From: Pseudomonadota bacterium
Lineage (GTDB): Bacteria > Pseudomonadota > Alphaproteobacteria > Acetobacterales > Acetobacteraceae
Direction: 5' to 3'
Assembly (NCBI GenBank): GCA_021809435.1
Contig: JAKBAD010000002.1
Location: forward strand, 124,001-188,000
DNA: 64,000 nt
Position numbers and translations under genes: made by a program. The notes beneath the pieces were generated by a model, which was not told where the DNA came from, made no database searches, and saw nothing but the letters and a program-made list of their open reading frames with translations. Below, in pieces: positions 41,837-53,169 of the stretch (positions are counted from its first letter, which is position 1; each line of letters opens with the position of its first letter).

Positions 41837-43251
41837 CCCATCAGCGCCTTGGCCGCCGCGCTGGCGGCCGAGATGAGCGGGCTGGGCGCGACGATGAACA
41901 ACACCGTGACCACGGCGCCCAGGCCGATGATGAAATTGACGCCGGGGGAGGCGCGGTCGAAGCCCGGCTTGCCGGCATCGAAATACATCACCTTGATGAC
42001 GCGCAGATAATAGAAGGCGCCGATGACGGAGGTGAGTACGCCGATGATGGCCAGCGGCAGGAGCCCGGCATCGATGGCGGCGAGGAACACGTAGAGCTTG
42101 CCAAAGAAGCCCGAGAGCGGGGGAATGCCGGCCATGGCCCACATGAAAATGGCGAGACCCAGCGCCAGGCCCGGACGCTCGGCGCCGAGCCCGGCGAGGT
42201 CGGCGATGGTTTCGACCGCCTGGCCCTGGCGGCGGAAGGCGATGACGCAGGCGAAGGCGCCGGCCGACATGACCACGTAGAGCGCGACATAAATGAGCGA
42301 GGCCTGATAGCCCGCCGCCGTGCCCGCCGCGAAGCCGATGAGCGCGTAGCCCATGTGGCCGATGGAGGAATAGGCCAGCAGACGCTTGATGTTGGTTTGC
42401 ATGATGGCCGCGATGGAGCCGAGCGCCATGGAGGCCACCGCCAGGATGACGATGAGGGGCTGCCACTCTTTGAGCAGGCCACCGAACGGGCCGGTGAGCA
42501 CGGAGAGGAACAGCGCGAAGGCGGCGGCCTTGGGCGCGGTGCCGAACAGCGCCGAGACGCTGGTGGGCGCGCCTTCGTAAACGTCGGGGGTCCACATATG
42601 GAAGGGCGCGGCGGAGATTTTGAAGGCGAGGCCAACCACCACGAAGGTGAGCCCGACCAGCGCGCCGGTGGGGACGGAGGCGGTGAGCAGGCCCGCTATG
42701 GCGGGGAAGCTGGTGGTGCCGGTGAAGCCGTAGGTGAGCGAGATGCCATAAAGCAGCAGGCCCGAGGCGAGCGCGCCGAGGACGAAATATTTCAGGCCGG
42801 CTTCGGTGGAGCGCAGGCTGTCGCGCGCCAGGGCGGCGGCGATGTAGAGGGCCAGGGATTGCAGCTCGAACCCGACATAGAGGCTCATGAGGTCATTGGC
42901 CGAGACCATGACCACCATGCCCAGCACCGCGAACAGCACCAGCACGGGATATTCGAAGCGGGCGATGCCTTCTTTGCGGTTGAAATCGAAGGACAGCACC
43001 AGAGCGGTGAAGGCGCCGATATAGATGAGCGTGTCGGCGAAGCGGGTGAACAGGGTGGTTTTCAGCAGCCCGTTGAACAGCACGCCATCGGGCGCGGCCA
43101 GCGTGGCGGCGGCCGCGCACAGCAGAAACAGCATGGCGCCGCCATTGGCCGTTTGCAGCGCCGTGCGCTTGGCCGTGACGCCCAGGACCAGCAGCAGCAT
43201 GCCGCCAAGCCCAAGCGTGAGCGCGGGAAGAAGGGGGGAGATGGAGATCAT
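41833..43251 (-). CDS. nuoN: NADH-quinone oxidoreductase subunit N
   Basis: Antiporter-like membrane subunit of complex I, 472 residues with about 14 helices. The proton-channel glutamate and lysines lie in the helix 5-8 region (YFVLGALASGLLLYGISL, FKISAAPFHMWTPDVYEGAP). It overlaps nuoM upstream (ATGA) and birA downstream (GTGA). Confidence 0.97.
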   Translation of the reverse strand: MISISPLLPALTLGLGGMLLLVLGVTAKRTALQTANGGAMLFLLCAAAATLAAPDGVLFNGLLKTTLFTRFADTLIYIGAFTALVLSFDFNRKEGIARFEYPVLVLFAVLGMVVMVSANDLMSLYVGFELQSLALYIAAALARDSLRSTEAGLKYFVLGALASGLLLYGISLTYGFTGTTSFPAIAGLLTASVPTGALVGLTFVVVGLAFKISAAPFHMWTPDVYEGAPTSVSALFGTAPKAAAFALFLSVLTGPFGGLLKEWQPLIVILAVASMALGSIAAIMQTNIKRLLAYSSIGHMGYALIGFAAGTAAGYQASLIYVALYVVMSAGAFACVIAFRRQGQAVETIADLAGLGAERPGLALGLAIFMWAMAGIPPLSGFFGKLYVFLAAIDAGLLPLAIIGVLTSVIGAFYYLRVIKVMYFDAGKPGFDRASPGVNFIIGLGAVVTVLFIVAPSPLISAASAAAKALMG

Positions 43252-44768
43252 TTGCTGAACACCATGGCAAGCTGGGTGTGGGCGGCGAGCGCGGCCGTAT
43301 GCGTTTGCACGAGGGCGGCGACCGGCGCATCGAGCAGGTGGGTGAAGCTGGCGGGGTAGATGCCCACCCACAGCACCAGCACCGCCAGCGGGACGAGGGC
43401 GGCATATTCGTGCGCCTTGAGGTCGGTGAAGGCGGCGATGGCGGCGCTGCTGTGCTTATCGAACAGTACGGCGCGGACCATGACCAGCATGTAGGCGCAG
43501 CCCAGCACCATGCCCGCCCCGCCCAGCAGCGACACCCAGAAATTAACCTTCAGGGCGCCGACGATGACCAGGATTTCACCAATGAAGCCCGACGTGCCGG
43601 GCAGGCCCATATTGGCCAGGCTGAACAGCATGAGCAACACCGCGAAGCCCGGCATGTTGCGGGCCAGACCGCCCAGGCGGTTCATGGCCAGCCCCTCACC
43701 CCGGCTGGCCAGCACGCCGGTGGCGACGAACAGGCCGGCGATGATCAGGCCGTGGCTCAGCATTTGCACCAGCGCGCCCTCGATACCTTCGACGGTGAAG
43801 GTGAAGATGCCGATGATGATGACCCCCATATGGGCGACCGAGCTATAGGCGATGAGGCGCTTCACGTCGGTTTGCGCGAGCGCCACCAGCGAGATGTAGA
43901 TGACCGCCACCACGCCCAGCGTGAACATCAGCGGCTCGGCCTGCTGCACGGCGTTGGGCAGCATGGGCACGGCGAAGCGCAGGAAACCGTAGGCGCCCAT
44001 TTTGGAGAGCACGGCGGCCAGCAGGATGGTGCCGGGGATGGGGGCTTCGCCATAGGCATCGGGGAGCCAGGTGTGGAGCGGCCACACCGCGGCCTTGACG
44101 CCGAACGCCACCAGGAAGGCGACGAACAGCCACATTTGCGCGCTCGCCGGAATGGCGGTGTGGAGCAGGGTGGCGATGTCGGTGGTGCCGAGATTGCGCC
44201 AGATCCAGACCAGGGCGACCAGCATGAACAGCGAGCCGAACAGGGTGAAGAGGAAGAATTTCAGAGCCGCGTAAATGCGCTTGGGCCCACCCCAGACGCC
44301 GATGAGCAGGTACATCGGCAGCAGCACGGCTTCGAAGAAGACGTAGAAGACCAGGAAGTCGGTGGCGGTGAACATGGCCACGGTGAAGCTCTCGAGCAGG
44401 AGCACGGCCGAGAAGAAGGCGCGCACGCGGCTGGTGACGCCGTGCGAGGAGAGGATGGCGATGGGGGTGATGAACAGGGTGAGCAGCACCAGCACCAGGG
44501 AGATGCCATCGATGCCGACCTTGTAGGTGACGGCGAGCCCGGGCAGCCAGGCATAGGCTTCGTTGAACTGGAAACCCGCGACGGTGGTGTTGAACTGGCT
44601 CCACAGCCAGATGCCGAGCGCCAGGGGCACCAGCGAGGTGAACAGCGCCGCCTTGCGGGCATGACAGGCGATGGTCGCCTCCTCGCCCTTGAGGGTGGCG
44701 ATGTAGAACACGCCGGCCAGAGGCAGCCAGGTGATGAGCGAGAGAATGGGGAAGCCGGCGAGATTCAT
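43248..44768 (-). CDS. nuoM: NADH-quinone oxidoreductase subunit M
   Basis: Antiporter-like membrane subunit, 506 residues, about 14 helices. FFEAVLLPMYLLIGVWGG holds the key glutamate; FGVKAAVWPLHTWLPDAYGEAP contains the central lysine-bearing motif; LIAYSSVAHMG follows. One base separates it from nuoL. Confidence 0.97.
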   Translation of the reverse strand: MNLAGFPILSLITWLPLAGVFYIATLKGEEATIACHARKAALFTSLVPLALGIWLWSQFNTTVAGFQFNEAYAWLPGLAVTYKVGIDGISLVLVLLTLFITPIAILSSHGVTSRVRAFFSAVLLLESFTVAMFTATDFLVFYVFFEAVLLPMYLLIGVWGGPKRIYAALKFFLFTLFGSLFMLVALVWIWRNLGTTDIATLLHTAIPASAQMWLFVAFLVAFGVKAAVWPLHTWLPDAYGEAPIPGTILLAAVLSKMGAYGFLRFAVPMLPNAVQQAEPLMFTLGVVAVIYISLVALAQTDVKRLIAYSSVAHMGVIIIGIFTFTVEGIEGALVQMLSHGLIIAGLFVATGVLASRGEGLAMNRLGGLARNMPGFAVLLMLFSLANMGLPGTSGFIGEILVIVGALKVNFWVSLLGGAGMVLGCAYMLVMVRAVLFDKHSSAAIAAFTDLKAHEYAALVPLAVLVLWVGIYPASFTHLLDAPVAALVQTHTAALAAHTQLAMVFSK

Positions 44769-44769
44769 G

Positions 44770-46695
44770 TTACCGCACCCACAGGAAGAAGAAGCTGACG
44801 AAGGCGAGCAGGCCGATCAGCATGACAAGGGCATAGACGGCGATGGAGCCGGTCTGGAGTTTGGCGGCACCCGAGGCCAGCTCGGAGGTGGCGGCGGCAA
44901 GGCCGTTGGGGACGCCGTCGATGATCTGCTCATCGCCGTAGCGCCAGAAGGCGCGGGCGATTTTGACCGCCGGGCGGACGAACAGCCAGTCATAGAGCTC
45001 ATCAAAATACCATTTGTTGAGCAAGAACAGATAGAGGGGCCGGAAGCTCTGGGCCAGGCGCGCGGGCAGGCCGGGCGCCACCACGTAGAACAACACGCCG
45101 ATGCCGATGCCGATCAGCGCCGCGATGAGGGTGGCGTGGTCGGCCCAGTAGGGCAGGTTTTCGAGCTGGCTCATGACGCTGTTGGGCTCGAGCACGATGG
45201 AGCTGCCCCAGAAGGCGCCCGAGGCATCGCCGATGAAGGCGTTGCGGAGCAGGAAGCCGCCCGCCACCGCGCCACACGCCAGCACGGCGAGCGGCGCCAG
45301 CATGACCAGCGGGCTTTCATGGGCATGGTCATGCACATGTTTGGGCGCGCGCGAGGGACCGTGGAAGACCAGCAGCAACAGGCGGGTGGAGTAGAAGGCG
45401 GTGAGGCCGGCGGTGATCACGCCCATCCAGAACCCGTAGAGGCTGACGCCGGTATTGGCTTCGAAGGCGGCGTCGAGGATGGCGTCTTTGGAGTAGAACC
45501 CGGCGAAGGGCGGCAGGCCGGCCAGCGCCAGCGAGCCGATGAGCAGCATGAGCCAGGTGAAGGGGATTTTTTTCCAGAGACCGCCCATCAGACGGATGTC
45601 TTGCTCATCGGCCATGGCGTGGATGACGGAGCCGGCGGACAGGAACAGCAGCGCCTTGAAGAAGGCGTGGTTGATGAGGTGGAAAATAGCCACCGGATAG
45701 GCGCCGACGCCCGCCGCCAGGAACATGTAGCCCAGCTGCGAGCAGGTGGAATAGGCGATGACGCGCTTGATGTCGTTTTGCACGCAGCCAATGGTGCCGG
45801 CGAAGAAGGCCGTGCTGGCGCCGATGATGGTGATGACCTGAAGGGCCACGGGCGCGGCATCGAGCAGTGGCGAGAAGCGCACGATCATGAACACGCCGGC
45901 GGCGACCATGGTGGCGGCATGGATGAGGGCCGAGATGGGGGTCGGGCCCTCCATGGCGTCGGGCAGCCAGGTGTGCAGGAAGAGCTGCGCGGATTTGCCC
46001 ATGGCGCCGATGAACAGCAGGATGCCGATAATCTCGAGCACGGGCAGGCTTTGGCCGAACAGGGTGTAGCTGTCGGCCGCGTGGGCGGTGACGGCCTGGA
46101 AGATGCCATCGAATTGAATGGTGCCGAACACGAAATAGGTGAGCGCGATGCCGACCGCGAAGGCGAGGTCGCCCACGCGGTTGACGATGAAGGCTTTCAG
46201 CGCCGCCTCGTTGGCGGCTTTGCGCTCGTACCAGTAATTGATGAGCAGGTAGGAGACCAGACCCACGCCCTCCCAGCCGAAGAACAGCTGGAGCAGGTTG
46301 TTGGCGGTGACCAGCATGAGCATGGCGAAGGTGAACAGCGACATGTAGGTGAAGAACCGCGGGCGGTTTTCATCGTGCGCCATGTAGCCGATGGAGTAGA
46401 TGTGGATGACGGTGGAGACCACGCTCACCATCGCCACCATCACCAGGCTCAGCATGTCCTGGCGGAGGGACCAGTCGGGGGTGAAGCCGCCGACGGAGAC
46501 CCAGGTGAAGAGATGCAGCGGCGCGGGCGTGCCGGTGTGCAGGGCCACCACCAGCGTGGCCACGCCGGCCACGGCCGAGACGAGCATGAACAGGATGCTC
46601 TGCAGGATGGCCGCGCCCTTGGAAGCGATGGGGCGGAACAGAGCGGAAGCGATGGCGCCGATGAGCGGCGCGAAAACGGCGACTAGAGTGAGCAC
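44770..46695 (-). CDS. nuoL: NADH-quinone oxidoreductase subunit L
   Basis: Distal proton-pumping subunit, 641 residues, GTG start. Visible are FFGWEGVGLVSYLLINYW, MGKSAQLFLHTWLPDAMEGPTP and IKRVIAYSTCSQLGYMF, and the C-terminal part that forms the long lateral helix. Four bases after nuoK. Confidence 0.97.
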   Translation of the reverse strand: MLTLVAVFAPLIGAIASALFRPIASKGAAILQSILFMLVSAVAGVATLVVALHTGTPAPLHLFTWVSVGGFTPDWSLRQDMLSLVMVAMVSVVSTVIHIYSIGYMAHDENRPRFFTYMSLFTFAMLMLVTANNLLQLFFGWEGVGLVSYLLINYWYERKAANEAALKAFIVNRVGDLAFAVGIALTYFVFGTIQFDGIFQAVTAHAADSYTLFGQSLPVLEIIGILLFIGAMGKSAQLFLHTWLPDAMEGPTPISALIHAATMVAAGVFMIVRFSPLLDAAPVALQVITIIGASTAFFAGTIGCVQNDIKRVIAYSTCSQLGYMFLAAGVGAYPVAIFHLINHAFFKALLFLSAGSVIHAMADEQDIRLMGGLWKKIPFTWLMLLIGSLALAGLPPFAGFYSKDAILDAAFEANTGVSLYGFWMGVITAGLTAFYSTRLLLLVFHGPSRAPKHVHDHAHESPLVMLAPLAVLACGAVAGGFLLRNAFIGDASGAFWGSSIVLEPNSVMSQLENLPYWADHATLIAALIGIGIGVLFYVVAPGLPARLAQSFRPLYLFLLNKWYFDELYDWLFVRPAVKIARAFWRYGDEQIIDGVPNGLAAATSELASGAAKLQTGSIAVYALVMLIGLLAFVSFFFLWVR

Positions 46696-46699
46696 GGTC

Positions 46700-47008
46700 T
46701 CAGCCCTTCATCAATGTCACGTCCTCGACCTCGATCGAGCCGCGATTACGGAAGTAGATGACCAGAATGGCGAGGCCGATGGCGGATTCGGCGGCCGCCA
46801 CGGTGAGCACGAACATGGTGAAAACCTGGCCCACCATATCGTGCAGCGCGCCAGAGAAGGCCACGAAATTGAGGTTGGCGGCCAGCAGGATCAGCTCGAT
46901 CGACATCATGATGACGATGATGTTCTTGCGGTTGCTGAAGATGCCGAACACGCCGATGACGAGCAGCAGCCCGGACACCAGCAGATAGGCAGAGACGGGG
47001 ATGGGCAT
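46700..47008 (-). CDS. nuoK: NADH-quinone oxidoreductase subunit K
   Basis: 102 residues, three helices. Conserved membrane glutamates occur in [18 protein letters not shown] and in [14 protein letters not shown]. It starts one base before the nuoJ stop region and precedes nuoL. Confidence 0.97.
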   Translation of the reverse strand: MPIPVSAYLLVSGLLLVIGVFGIFSNRKNIIVIMMSIELILLAANLNFVAFSGALHDMVGQVFTMFVLTVAAAESAIGLAILVIYFRNRGSIEVEDVTLMKG

Positions 47009-47650
47009 TTAGAGCGTCTCCTTTTGCGTCTTGGCGGCGGGAATGGCCGCGCCGGCGCCGAGTTCGGCCTTGACGAGGTGCAGCGTGTTGTCCGGCTGGC
47101 GGGCATGCTGGCGGCCCAGCGACTGGCGCTTGGCGCGCGGACGGTCGCGGTGGGTGAGCACGATGGCGCCGATCATGGCGACCAGCAGGATGACACCTGA
47201 GAGCTGGAACAGCGGCAGATAGGAGGTGTAGAGCAGACTGCCCAGCGCCACCGCGTTGGTGGTGCCGGCCGGCATGGGATAGGCGATGGCGGCCTGGGCG
47301 CCCGCGACGCTGTGCCAGGTGAGCGCGACCAGCCCAAGCTCGCCGAACAGCACGACGCCGACCAGCGCGCCCACGGGGGCGTAACGCTGAAAGCCTTCCT
47401 TGAGGGCGGCGAAATCGACATCGAGCATCATGACCACGAACAGGAACAGCACGGCGACCGCGCCGACATAGACGATGGCCAGGATGAAGGCGAGGAACTC
47501 GGCGCCGGCCAGCAGGAACAGCACCGAGGCGCTGACGAAGGCCAGGATGAGGAACAGCACCGCGTGCACCGGGTTGCGGGCCGAGACCACGGTGACCGCA
47601 GAGGCCAGCAGCACGAGCGAGACGAGGGCGAAAACAAGTTGGACGATCAT
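47009..47650 (-). CDS. nuoJ: NADH-quinone oxidoreductase subunit J
   Basis: 213 residues from the ATG at 47650; the longer open frame upstream lies over nuoI. Five helices, with the pi-bulge helix region FLAFILAIVYVGAVAVLFLFVVMML. A charged C-terminal tail (HRDRPRAKRQSLGRQHARQ) extends beyond the last helix. Confidence 0.96.
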   Translation of the reverse strand: MIVQLVFALVSLVLLASAVTVVSARNPVHAVLFLILAFVSASVLFLLAGAEFLAFILAIVYVGAVAVLFLFVVMMLDVDFAALKEGFQRYAPVGALVGVVLFGELGLVALTWHSVAGAQAAIAYPMPAGTTNAVALGSLLYTSYLPLFQLSGVILLVAMIGAIVLTHRDRPRAKRQSLGRQHARQPDNTLHLVKAELGAGAAIPAAKTQKETL

Positions 47651-47657
47651 GGCGCGC

Positions 47658-48146
47658 TCACCGGTAAGGGGCGTCGAGTTCGAGACGCTTGACGATTTCC
47701 GCTTCCCAGCGGTCGCCATTTTCGAGCAGCCTGGCCTTGTTGTAGAGCAGCTCCTCTTTGGTCTCGGTGGCGAATTCGAAGTTCGGGCCTTCGACGATGG
47801 CATCGACCGGGCAGGCTTCCTCGCAGAAGCCGCAATAGATGCATTTGGTCATGTCGATGTCGTAGCGGGTGGTCCGGCGCGAGCCGTCATCACGCGGTTC
47901 GGCCTCGATGGTGATGGCCTGGGCGGGGCAGATGGCCTCGCATAATTTGCACGCGATGCAGCGCTCCTCGCCGTTGGGGTAGCGGCGCAGCGCGTGCTCC
48001 CCCTTAAAACGCGGGCTGGTGGGGTTCTTCTCGTAGGGGTAATTCACCGTCGCCTTGGGCGTGAAGAAGAAACGCAGCGTCTGGGCGAGGCCGCAGACAA
48101 TTTCCCACAGCACCAGGCCCCACGCAAAGCGGACCAGTTTGTTCAT
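47658..48146 (-). CDS. nuoI: NADH-quinone oxidoreductase subunit I
   Basis: 162-residue ferredoxin-like subunit with two 4Fe-4S clusters (N6a/N6b): [16 protein letters not shown] (about 60-75) and [16 protein letters not shown] (about 100-115). [16 protein letters not shown] is the usual N-terminal stretch. Stands 27 bp after nuoH, the widest gap within nuo. Confidence 0.97.
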   Translation of the reverse strand: MNKLVRFAWGLVLWEIVCGLAQTLRFFFTPKATVNYPYEKNPTSPRFKGEHALRRYPNGEERCIACKLCEAICPAQAITIEAEPRDDGSRRTTRYDIDMTKCIYCGFCEEACPVDAIVEGPNFEFATETKEELLYNKARLLENGDRWEAEIVKRLELDAPYR

Positions 48147-48173
48147 GAGTTTGCTCCGATATGCTGAGGCGAA

Positions 48174-49214
48174 TTACGCATGAGGCAGCCAGCCGAAATA
48201 TTCGAGCACGCCCGCGACGACGACCAGATAGGCCATGGAGATGGGCAGGAACACTTTCCAGCCCAGCGCCATGAGCTGGTCGTAGCGGAAGCGCGGCAGG
48301 GTGGCGCGCACCCAGATGAACACGAACAGGCAGAACACCACCTTGGCGATGAACCAGAGCGGGCCGGGAATGAAGGAGAGCCCCAGCACCGGCAACCAGC
48401 CGCCCAGGAACAGCACCGTGGTCATGCCCGAGATCAGGATCATGTTGGCGTATTCGCCGAGGAAGAACAGCGCGAAGGACATGGCGCTGTATTCGACGAA
48501 GAAGCCGGCGACGATTTCGGATTCGCCCTCGGCCAGGTCGAAGGGCGCGCGGTTGGTCTCGGCTAGGCCGGAGATGAAGAAGATGATGAACAGCGGGAAC
48601 AGCGGCACCGCGAACCAGAGATGGGTCTGGGCCAATACGATGTCGTTCAGGTTCAGGCTGCCGACCATGACCAGCACGGTGACGATGACGAAGCCCATGG
48701 AGACTTCATAGGAGACCATTTGCGCCGCCGAGCGGAGCGCGCCGAGGAAGGCGTATTTGGAGTTGGACGCCCAGCCCGCGATGATGATGCCGTAAACGCC
48801 CAGCGAGGAAATGGCGAACAGATAGAGGATGCCGACATTGATGTTGGCGATGCCCCAGCCATTATTGACCGGAATGACCGCCCAGGCCGCGATGGCGAGG
48901 CCGAAAGTGAGCATGGGCGCCAGCACGAACAGCACCTTGTCGGCGCCTTGGGGCGTGACGGTCTCTTTGAAGAGCATCTTCAGCGCGTCGGCGAAGGGTT
49001 GCAGCAGGCCGAACGGGCCGACCACGTTGGGGCCCTTGCGCAGCTGAATGGCGCCCATGACCTTGCGCTCGAACCAGGTGAGATAGGCGACGCCGATCAG
49101 TAGCGGGATGAGCAGGGCCAGCGTTTTCAGCAAATCGAGGATGACGATGCCGAAATCCGTCGAGAAAAACGGGCTGGTGAAGAGTGTGGCGAAGAAGGCT
49201 AAGAAGGCGCTCAT
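48174..49214 (-). CDS. nuoH: NADH-quinone oxidoreductase subunit H
   Basis: Quinone-site membrane subunit, 346 residues, from the ATG at 49214 overlapping nuoG's stop (ATGA). Signatures: [36 protein letters not shown] and [19 protein letters not shown]. Confidence 0.97.
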   Translation of the reverse strand: MSAFLAFFATLFTSPFFSTDFGIVILDLLKTLALLIPLLIGVAYLTWFERKVMGAIQLRKGPNVVGPFGLLQPFADALKMLFKETVTPQGADKVLFVLAPMLTFGLAIAAWAVIPVNNGWGIANINVGILYLFAISSLGVYGIIIAGWASNSKYAFLGALRSAAQMVSYEVSMGFVIVTVLVMVGSLNLNDIVLAQTHLWFAVPLFPLFIIFFISGLAETNRAPFDLAEGESEIVAGFFVEYSAMSFALFFLGEYANMILISGMTTVLFLGGWLPVLGLSFIPGPLWFIAKVVFCLFVFIWVRATLPRFRYDQLMALGWKVFLPISMAYLVVVAGVLEYFGWLPHA

Positions 49215-51265
49215 TCCGCGGCCTCCGCGTGGGGCGTGATGGTGGCGACGCACTCGGCCATGGTCTTGGAGGCGCGGCTGATGACGTCGGTCTGGTAGTA
49301 AGTGGCGAACACCGGCGTGAGCGGCGCGCTGCCCAGCCCCTGGCCGAGCGCCGATGGGCCGGTGAGGTCGGCATTGCCGAGGCGGCGGAATTCGGCCTGG
49401 CCGAACAGGGGGGTGGCCTTGGCCAGCTGGGCGCGCAGCTCCTCGAGATTATCGAACCGCAGCACGTGGCCGGCATAGGCTGAGAGGGCGCGGATGATGC
49501 GCCAATCCTCGCGGGCGAGGCCGGGCGCCTTGACCGCCACTTGCGCCCGCTGGACGCGGCCCTCGGTGGAGACGTAGGTTGCGTCTTTTTCAGTGTAGGC
49601 GGCGCCGGGGAGGATGATGTCGGCGCGTTGGGCGCTCTGATCGCCGTGATGGCCCTGATAGATGACGAAGGTGGAGGCCGGGAGCTGGCTGAGATCGGCC
49701 TCATCGGCGCCGAGCAGCCAGAGCAGATCAACCCCGCCGGTGAGCATCTCACGGGTGGTTTTGCCGCCCGGGCCGGGCAGGAAGCCGGCATCGAGCCCGC
49801 CGGTGCGCGCGGCCGCGTGATGCAGCACGTTGAAGCCGTGCCACTCGGGGCTGAGGGCGCCGAACTTGGCGGCGAGCTGCCAGGCCAGCGCGTGCAGGGC
49901 GGCCCCATCGGGGCGGGCGAGCTGGCCGGCGCCCAGGATGATCATGGGTTTTTTGGCATTGGCCAGCGTGGCGGCGAAGGGGTGGCTGCCATCGAGCAGA
50001 TTATTGAGCACCTGCGGGTCGGCGCCGAGCTGGGTGGCCGGATAGGTGAGATCACCCGCCTCGCCAACCAGGGCGGCTTCGAACCCGCCCGCCAGCCAGC
50101 GCTTGCGGATGCGGGCATTGAGCACCGGGGCCTCGTGGCGCGGGTTGGTGCCGATGAGCAGCAGGGCGTCGGCGTCATCGATGCCGGCGACGGAGGAGTT
50201 GAACAGGTAGAATTCGCGGCGCGAGGCGTCGAACTGCGCGCCATCCTGGCGGCAATCGAGATTCGGCGAGCCGAGCGAGGCGAATAGGGATTTTTGCGCG
50301 AACAGGGTTTCGACATCGACCAGATCACCGGCGATGGTGCCGATGCGCTCAGGCGCGGTGGCCTTGAGCTTGTTGGTGACGGCCTCGAACACCTCTTCCC
50401 AGCTTGCCTTGCGGAGCTTGCCGTGCTCGCGCAGCCAGGGCTGGTCGAGACGGCGGCGCTTTAGCCCATCGACCGAGAAGCGGGATTTATCGCCCAGCCA
50501 TTCCTCGTTCACGTCGTCGTTGATGCGGGGCAGGATGCGCAGCACGTCGGGGCCGCGCGTGTCGATGCGGATATTGGCGCCGAGCGCGTCGAGCACGTCG
50601 ATGCTGTCGGTCTTGCGCAGCTCCCACGGGCGGGCCGTGAAGGCGTAGGGCTTGGAGGTGAGCGCACCGACGGGGCAGAGATCGATGATGTTGCCCGAGA
50701 GCTCGGAGCTCAGCGCCTTTTGCACGAAGGTGCCGATTTGGGTGCTCTCGCCGCGATAGGTGGCGCCGAGTTCGGCGGTGCCGGCCACTTCGGTGGTGAA
50801 GCGCACACAGCGCGTGCAATGGATGCAGCGCGTCATGGTGGGTTTGACCAGCGGGCCCCAGTCGGGCGCGGGTACGGCGCGCTTGTCTTCCTGGAAGCGC
50901 GAGGCATCGCGGCCATAGGCCACGGCTTCGTCTTGCAGGTCGCACTCGCCGCCCTGGTCGCAGATCGGGCAATCGAGGGGATGGTTGATGAGCAGGAATT
51001 CCATCACCCCGCGGCGGCCCCGGCGGACCATCTCGCTGTCGGTGTGGACGACCATGCCATCCGAGACCGGCTGGGCGCAGGAGGCCACCGGTTTGGGCGG
51101 CATTTTCTCGATTTCGACCAGGCACATGCGGCAATTGCCGGCGACCGAGAGGCGCTCATGGTAGCAAAAGCGCGGGATTTCGATGCCCGCGGCCTCGGCC
51201 GCCTGGATCACGGACGAGCCGTTGGGGACCTCGACCTCGATGCCATCAATGGTGAGTTTAGCCAT
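49211..51265 (-). CDS. nuoG: NADH-quinone oxidoreductase subunit G
   Basis: 684-residue catalytic iron-sulfur subunit. N-terminal 2Fe-2S ferredoxin cysteines ([15 protein letters not shown] and CAQPV), then [18 protein letters not shown] and [10 protein letters not shown], and the NuoG molybdopterin-like domain. The usual length and order are kept; three bases separate it from nuoF. Confidence 0.96.
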   Translation of the reverse strand: MAKLTIDGIEVEVPNGSSVIQAAEAAGIEIPRFCYHERLSVAGNCRMCLVEIEKMPPKPVASCAQPVSDGMVVHTDSEMVRRGRRGVMEFLLINHPLDCPICDQGGECDLQDEAVAYGRDASRFQEDKRAVPAPDWGPLVKPTMTRCIHCTRCVRFTTEVAGTAELGATYRGESTQIGTFVQKALSSELSGNIIDLCPVGALTSKPYAFTARPWELRKTDSIDVLDALGANIRIDTRGPDVLRILPRINDDVNEEWLGDKSRFSVDGLKRRRLDQPWLREHGKLRKASWEEVFEAVTNKLKATAPERIGTIAGDLVDVETLFAQKSLFASLGSPNLDCRQDGAQFDASRREFYLFNSSVAGIDDADALLLIGTNPRHEAPVLNARIRKRWLAGGFEAALVGEAGDLTYPATQLGADPQVLNNLLDGSHPFAATLANAKKPMIILGAGQLARPDGAALHALAWQLAAKFGALSPEWHGFNVLHHAAARTGGLDAGFLPGPGGKTTREMLTGGVDLLWLLGADEADLSQLPASTFVIYQGHHGDQSAQRADIILPGAAYTEKDATYVSTEGRVQRAQVAVKAPGLAREDWRIIRALSAYAGHVLRFDNLEELRAQLAKATPLFGQAEFRRLGNADLTGPSALGQGLGSAPLTPVFATYYQTDVISRASKTMAECVATITPHAEAAE

Positions 51266-51268
51266 GAT

Positions 51269-52558
51269 TTACTCCGCCGCCTGGGCCTGGGGCACCACGT
51301 AATCGGTCGCGCGGGCGCGGACCTCGGGGCCGAAAGCGCGCATGAGGCCCTGGATGGGCCAGGATGAGGCCTCGCCGAACGCGCAGATGGTGTGACCGGC
51401 GACCTGGGTGGTGACCTGTTCGAGCAGCGCGATGTCGGCCAGCGAGGCTTTGTTGCGCACGATGCGGTCCATCTGGCGCATCATCCAGCCGGTGCCTTCG
51501 CGGCAGGGCGTGCATTGGCCGCAGCTCTCATGTTTGAAGAATTTGGACAGGCGCCAGATGGCCTTCACGACATCGACCGATTTGTCCATGACGATGATGG
51601 CGCCCGAGCCCATGCCCGATTTCACCGCCGCCAGACTGTCGAAATCCATCAGCTGGACATCGGCCATTGCCTTGTTGAGGATGGGCATGGAGGCGCCGCC
51701 GGGGATGATGGCCTGGAGATTATCCCAGCCGCCACGCACGCCGCCGGCATGTTTCTCGATCATATCCTTGAGCGGCACGCCGAGCTCTTCCTCGACATTG
51801 CAGGGCGTGTTCACGTGGCCTGAAATGGAGAAAATCTTAGTGCCGGAATTCTTGGGCCGGCCGAGGCCAGCAAACCAGGCGGCGCCACGGCGCATGATGG
51901 TGGGCACGCCGGCGATGGTCTCGACATTATTGACCGTGGTCGGGCAGCCATAGAGCCCCATGGCCGCCGGGAAGGGCGGCTTTAAGCGCGGCATGCCTTT
52001 TTTGCCCTCGAGGCTCTCGAGCAGTGCCGATTCCTCGCCACAAATATAGGCGCCCGCGCCGCGATGCAGGACGAGGTCAAAATCCCACCCTGAACCCGCC
52101 GCATTTTTGCCCAACAGACCGGCTTCATAGGCTTCATCGATGGCGGCCTGGAGGCGCACGGCCTCGTTGTAATATTCGCCACGGATATAGATGTAGGCGG
52201 TGTTGGCACCGAGGCTGAAGCCCGCGATCAGCGCGCCCTCGATGAGCTTGTGCGGCTCATTGCGGATGATGTCGCGGTCTTTGCAGGTGCCGGGCTCGGA
52301 TTCATCGGCGTTGATGACCAGGTAGCTGGGGCGGCCATCGGAGGTTTTGGGCATGAAGGACCATTTCATGCCGGTGGGGAAGCCCGCGCCGCCACGGCCA
52401 CGCATGCCCGATGCCTTCATTTCCTCGACCAGGGCATCGCGGCCGCGGGCGATGATGTCGGCGGTGCCGGCCCAGTCGCCGCGCGCGCGCGCGGCGGCGA
52501 GGCGCCAATCGCCCTGGCCGTAGAGGTTTTGATAGATGCGGTCGGAGTCTTTGAGCAT
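51269..52558 (-). CDS. nuoF: NADH-quinone oxidoreductase subunit F
   Basis: NADH- and FMN-binding subunit, 429 residues from the ATG at 52558. [15 protein letters not shown] binds [19 protein letters not shown] and [19 protein letters not shown] bind FMN/NADH, and [12 protein letters not shown] holds the N3 4Fe-4S cysteines. Confidence 0.97.
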   Translation of the reverse strand: MLKDSDRIYQNLYGQGDWRLAAARARGDWAGTADIIARGRDALVEEMKASGMRGRGGAGFPTGMKWSFMPKTSDGRPSYLVINADESEPGTCKDRDIIRNEPHKLIEGALIAGFSLGANTAYIYIRGEYYNEAVRLQAAIDEAYEAGLLGKNAAGSGWDFDLVLHRGAGAYICGEESALLESLEGKKGMPRLKPPFPAAMGLYGCPTTVNNVETIAGVPTIMRRGAAWFAGLGRPKNSGTKIFSISGHVNTPCNVEEELGVPLKDMIEKHAGGVRGGWDNLQAIIPGGASMPILNKAMADVQLMDFDSLAAVKSGMGSGAIIVMDKSVDVVKAIWRLSKFFKHESCGQCTPCREGTGWMMRQMDRIVRNKASLADIALLEQVTTQVAGHTICAFGEASSWPIQGLMRAFGPEVRARATDYVVPQAQAAE

Positions 52559-52560
52559 GG

Positions 52561-53169
52561 TTACTCCGCTTTGTCGGTCAGGACGGTCTGGCCGGTGATG
52601 GGGGCGGACGAAGGACGGCCCGAGAGCGAGCCGGCCGGAGGCTGGGGCTTGCCGGCCTTGAGGTCTTCGAGCAGGGCCTCGGTCTTGGCCGTGTCGAGGT
52701 CTTCGTAATAATCGTCGTTCACCTGCAGGATGGGGGCGGCCACGCAGGCGCCCATGCATTCGACCTCGGAGAGGGTGAACAGGCCATCCGCGGAGGAGCC
52801 GCCAAATTCGGCGATACCTGAGATTTTCTTGCAGGCGGCAACCACGTCATCCGAGCCACGTAGCCAGCAGGGCGTGGTCGTGCAGACCTGGAGATGGTAT
52901 TTGCCCACTGGCTTGAGGTTGAACATGGTGTAGAAGGTGGCGATCTCGTAAACGCGCATGGGCGCGATGGAGAGCCGCCTGGCGACGCAATCGAGCGCGG
53001 GCTGAGGCAGCCAGCTGATGCCGGTCATCCGCCCGACCTGGCGCTGGGCGAGGTCGAGCAGGGTTTTCACCGCGCTGGCCTGCTTGCCGGCGGGGTAATG
53101 CGAGATGGCCTTGGCCACTTTGGGCTCGGAAATCTCGTCGAATTCAAAGGTTTCGATGTGGGGGGTCAC
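52561..53169 (-). CDS. nuoE: NADH-quinone oxidoreductase subunit E
   Basis: 202-residue 2Fe-2S (N1a) subunit with thioredoxin-like fold. Cysteines occur in [12 protein letters not shown] and in [16 protein letters not shown]. The C-terminal 40 residues are a Pro/Ala extension. GTG start overlapping nuoD's stop. Confidence 0.96.
   Translation of the reverse strand: MTPHIETFEFDEISEPKVAKAISHYPAGKQASAVKTLLDLAQRQVGRMTGISWLPQPALDCVARRLSIAPMRVYEIATFYTMFNLKPVGKYHLQVCTTTPCWLRGSDDVVAACKKISGIAEFGGSSADGLFTLSEVECMGACVAAPILQVNDDYYEDLDTAKTEALLEDLKAGKPQPPAGSLSGRPSSAPITGQTVLTDKAE

Noticed and set aside
41837-42595. N-terminal extension of the birA frame
   Set aside because: Overlaps nuoN in another frame and lacks any ligase or HTH features; the GTG at 41836 gives a complete ligase.
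44731-46686. 651-codon plus-strand frame opposite nuoL
   Set aside because: Composition of Gly, Glu, Asp and His without motifs; nuoL is unmistakable on the other strand.
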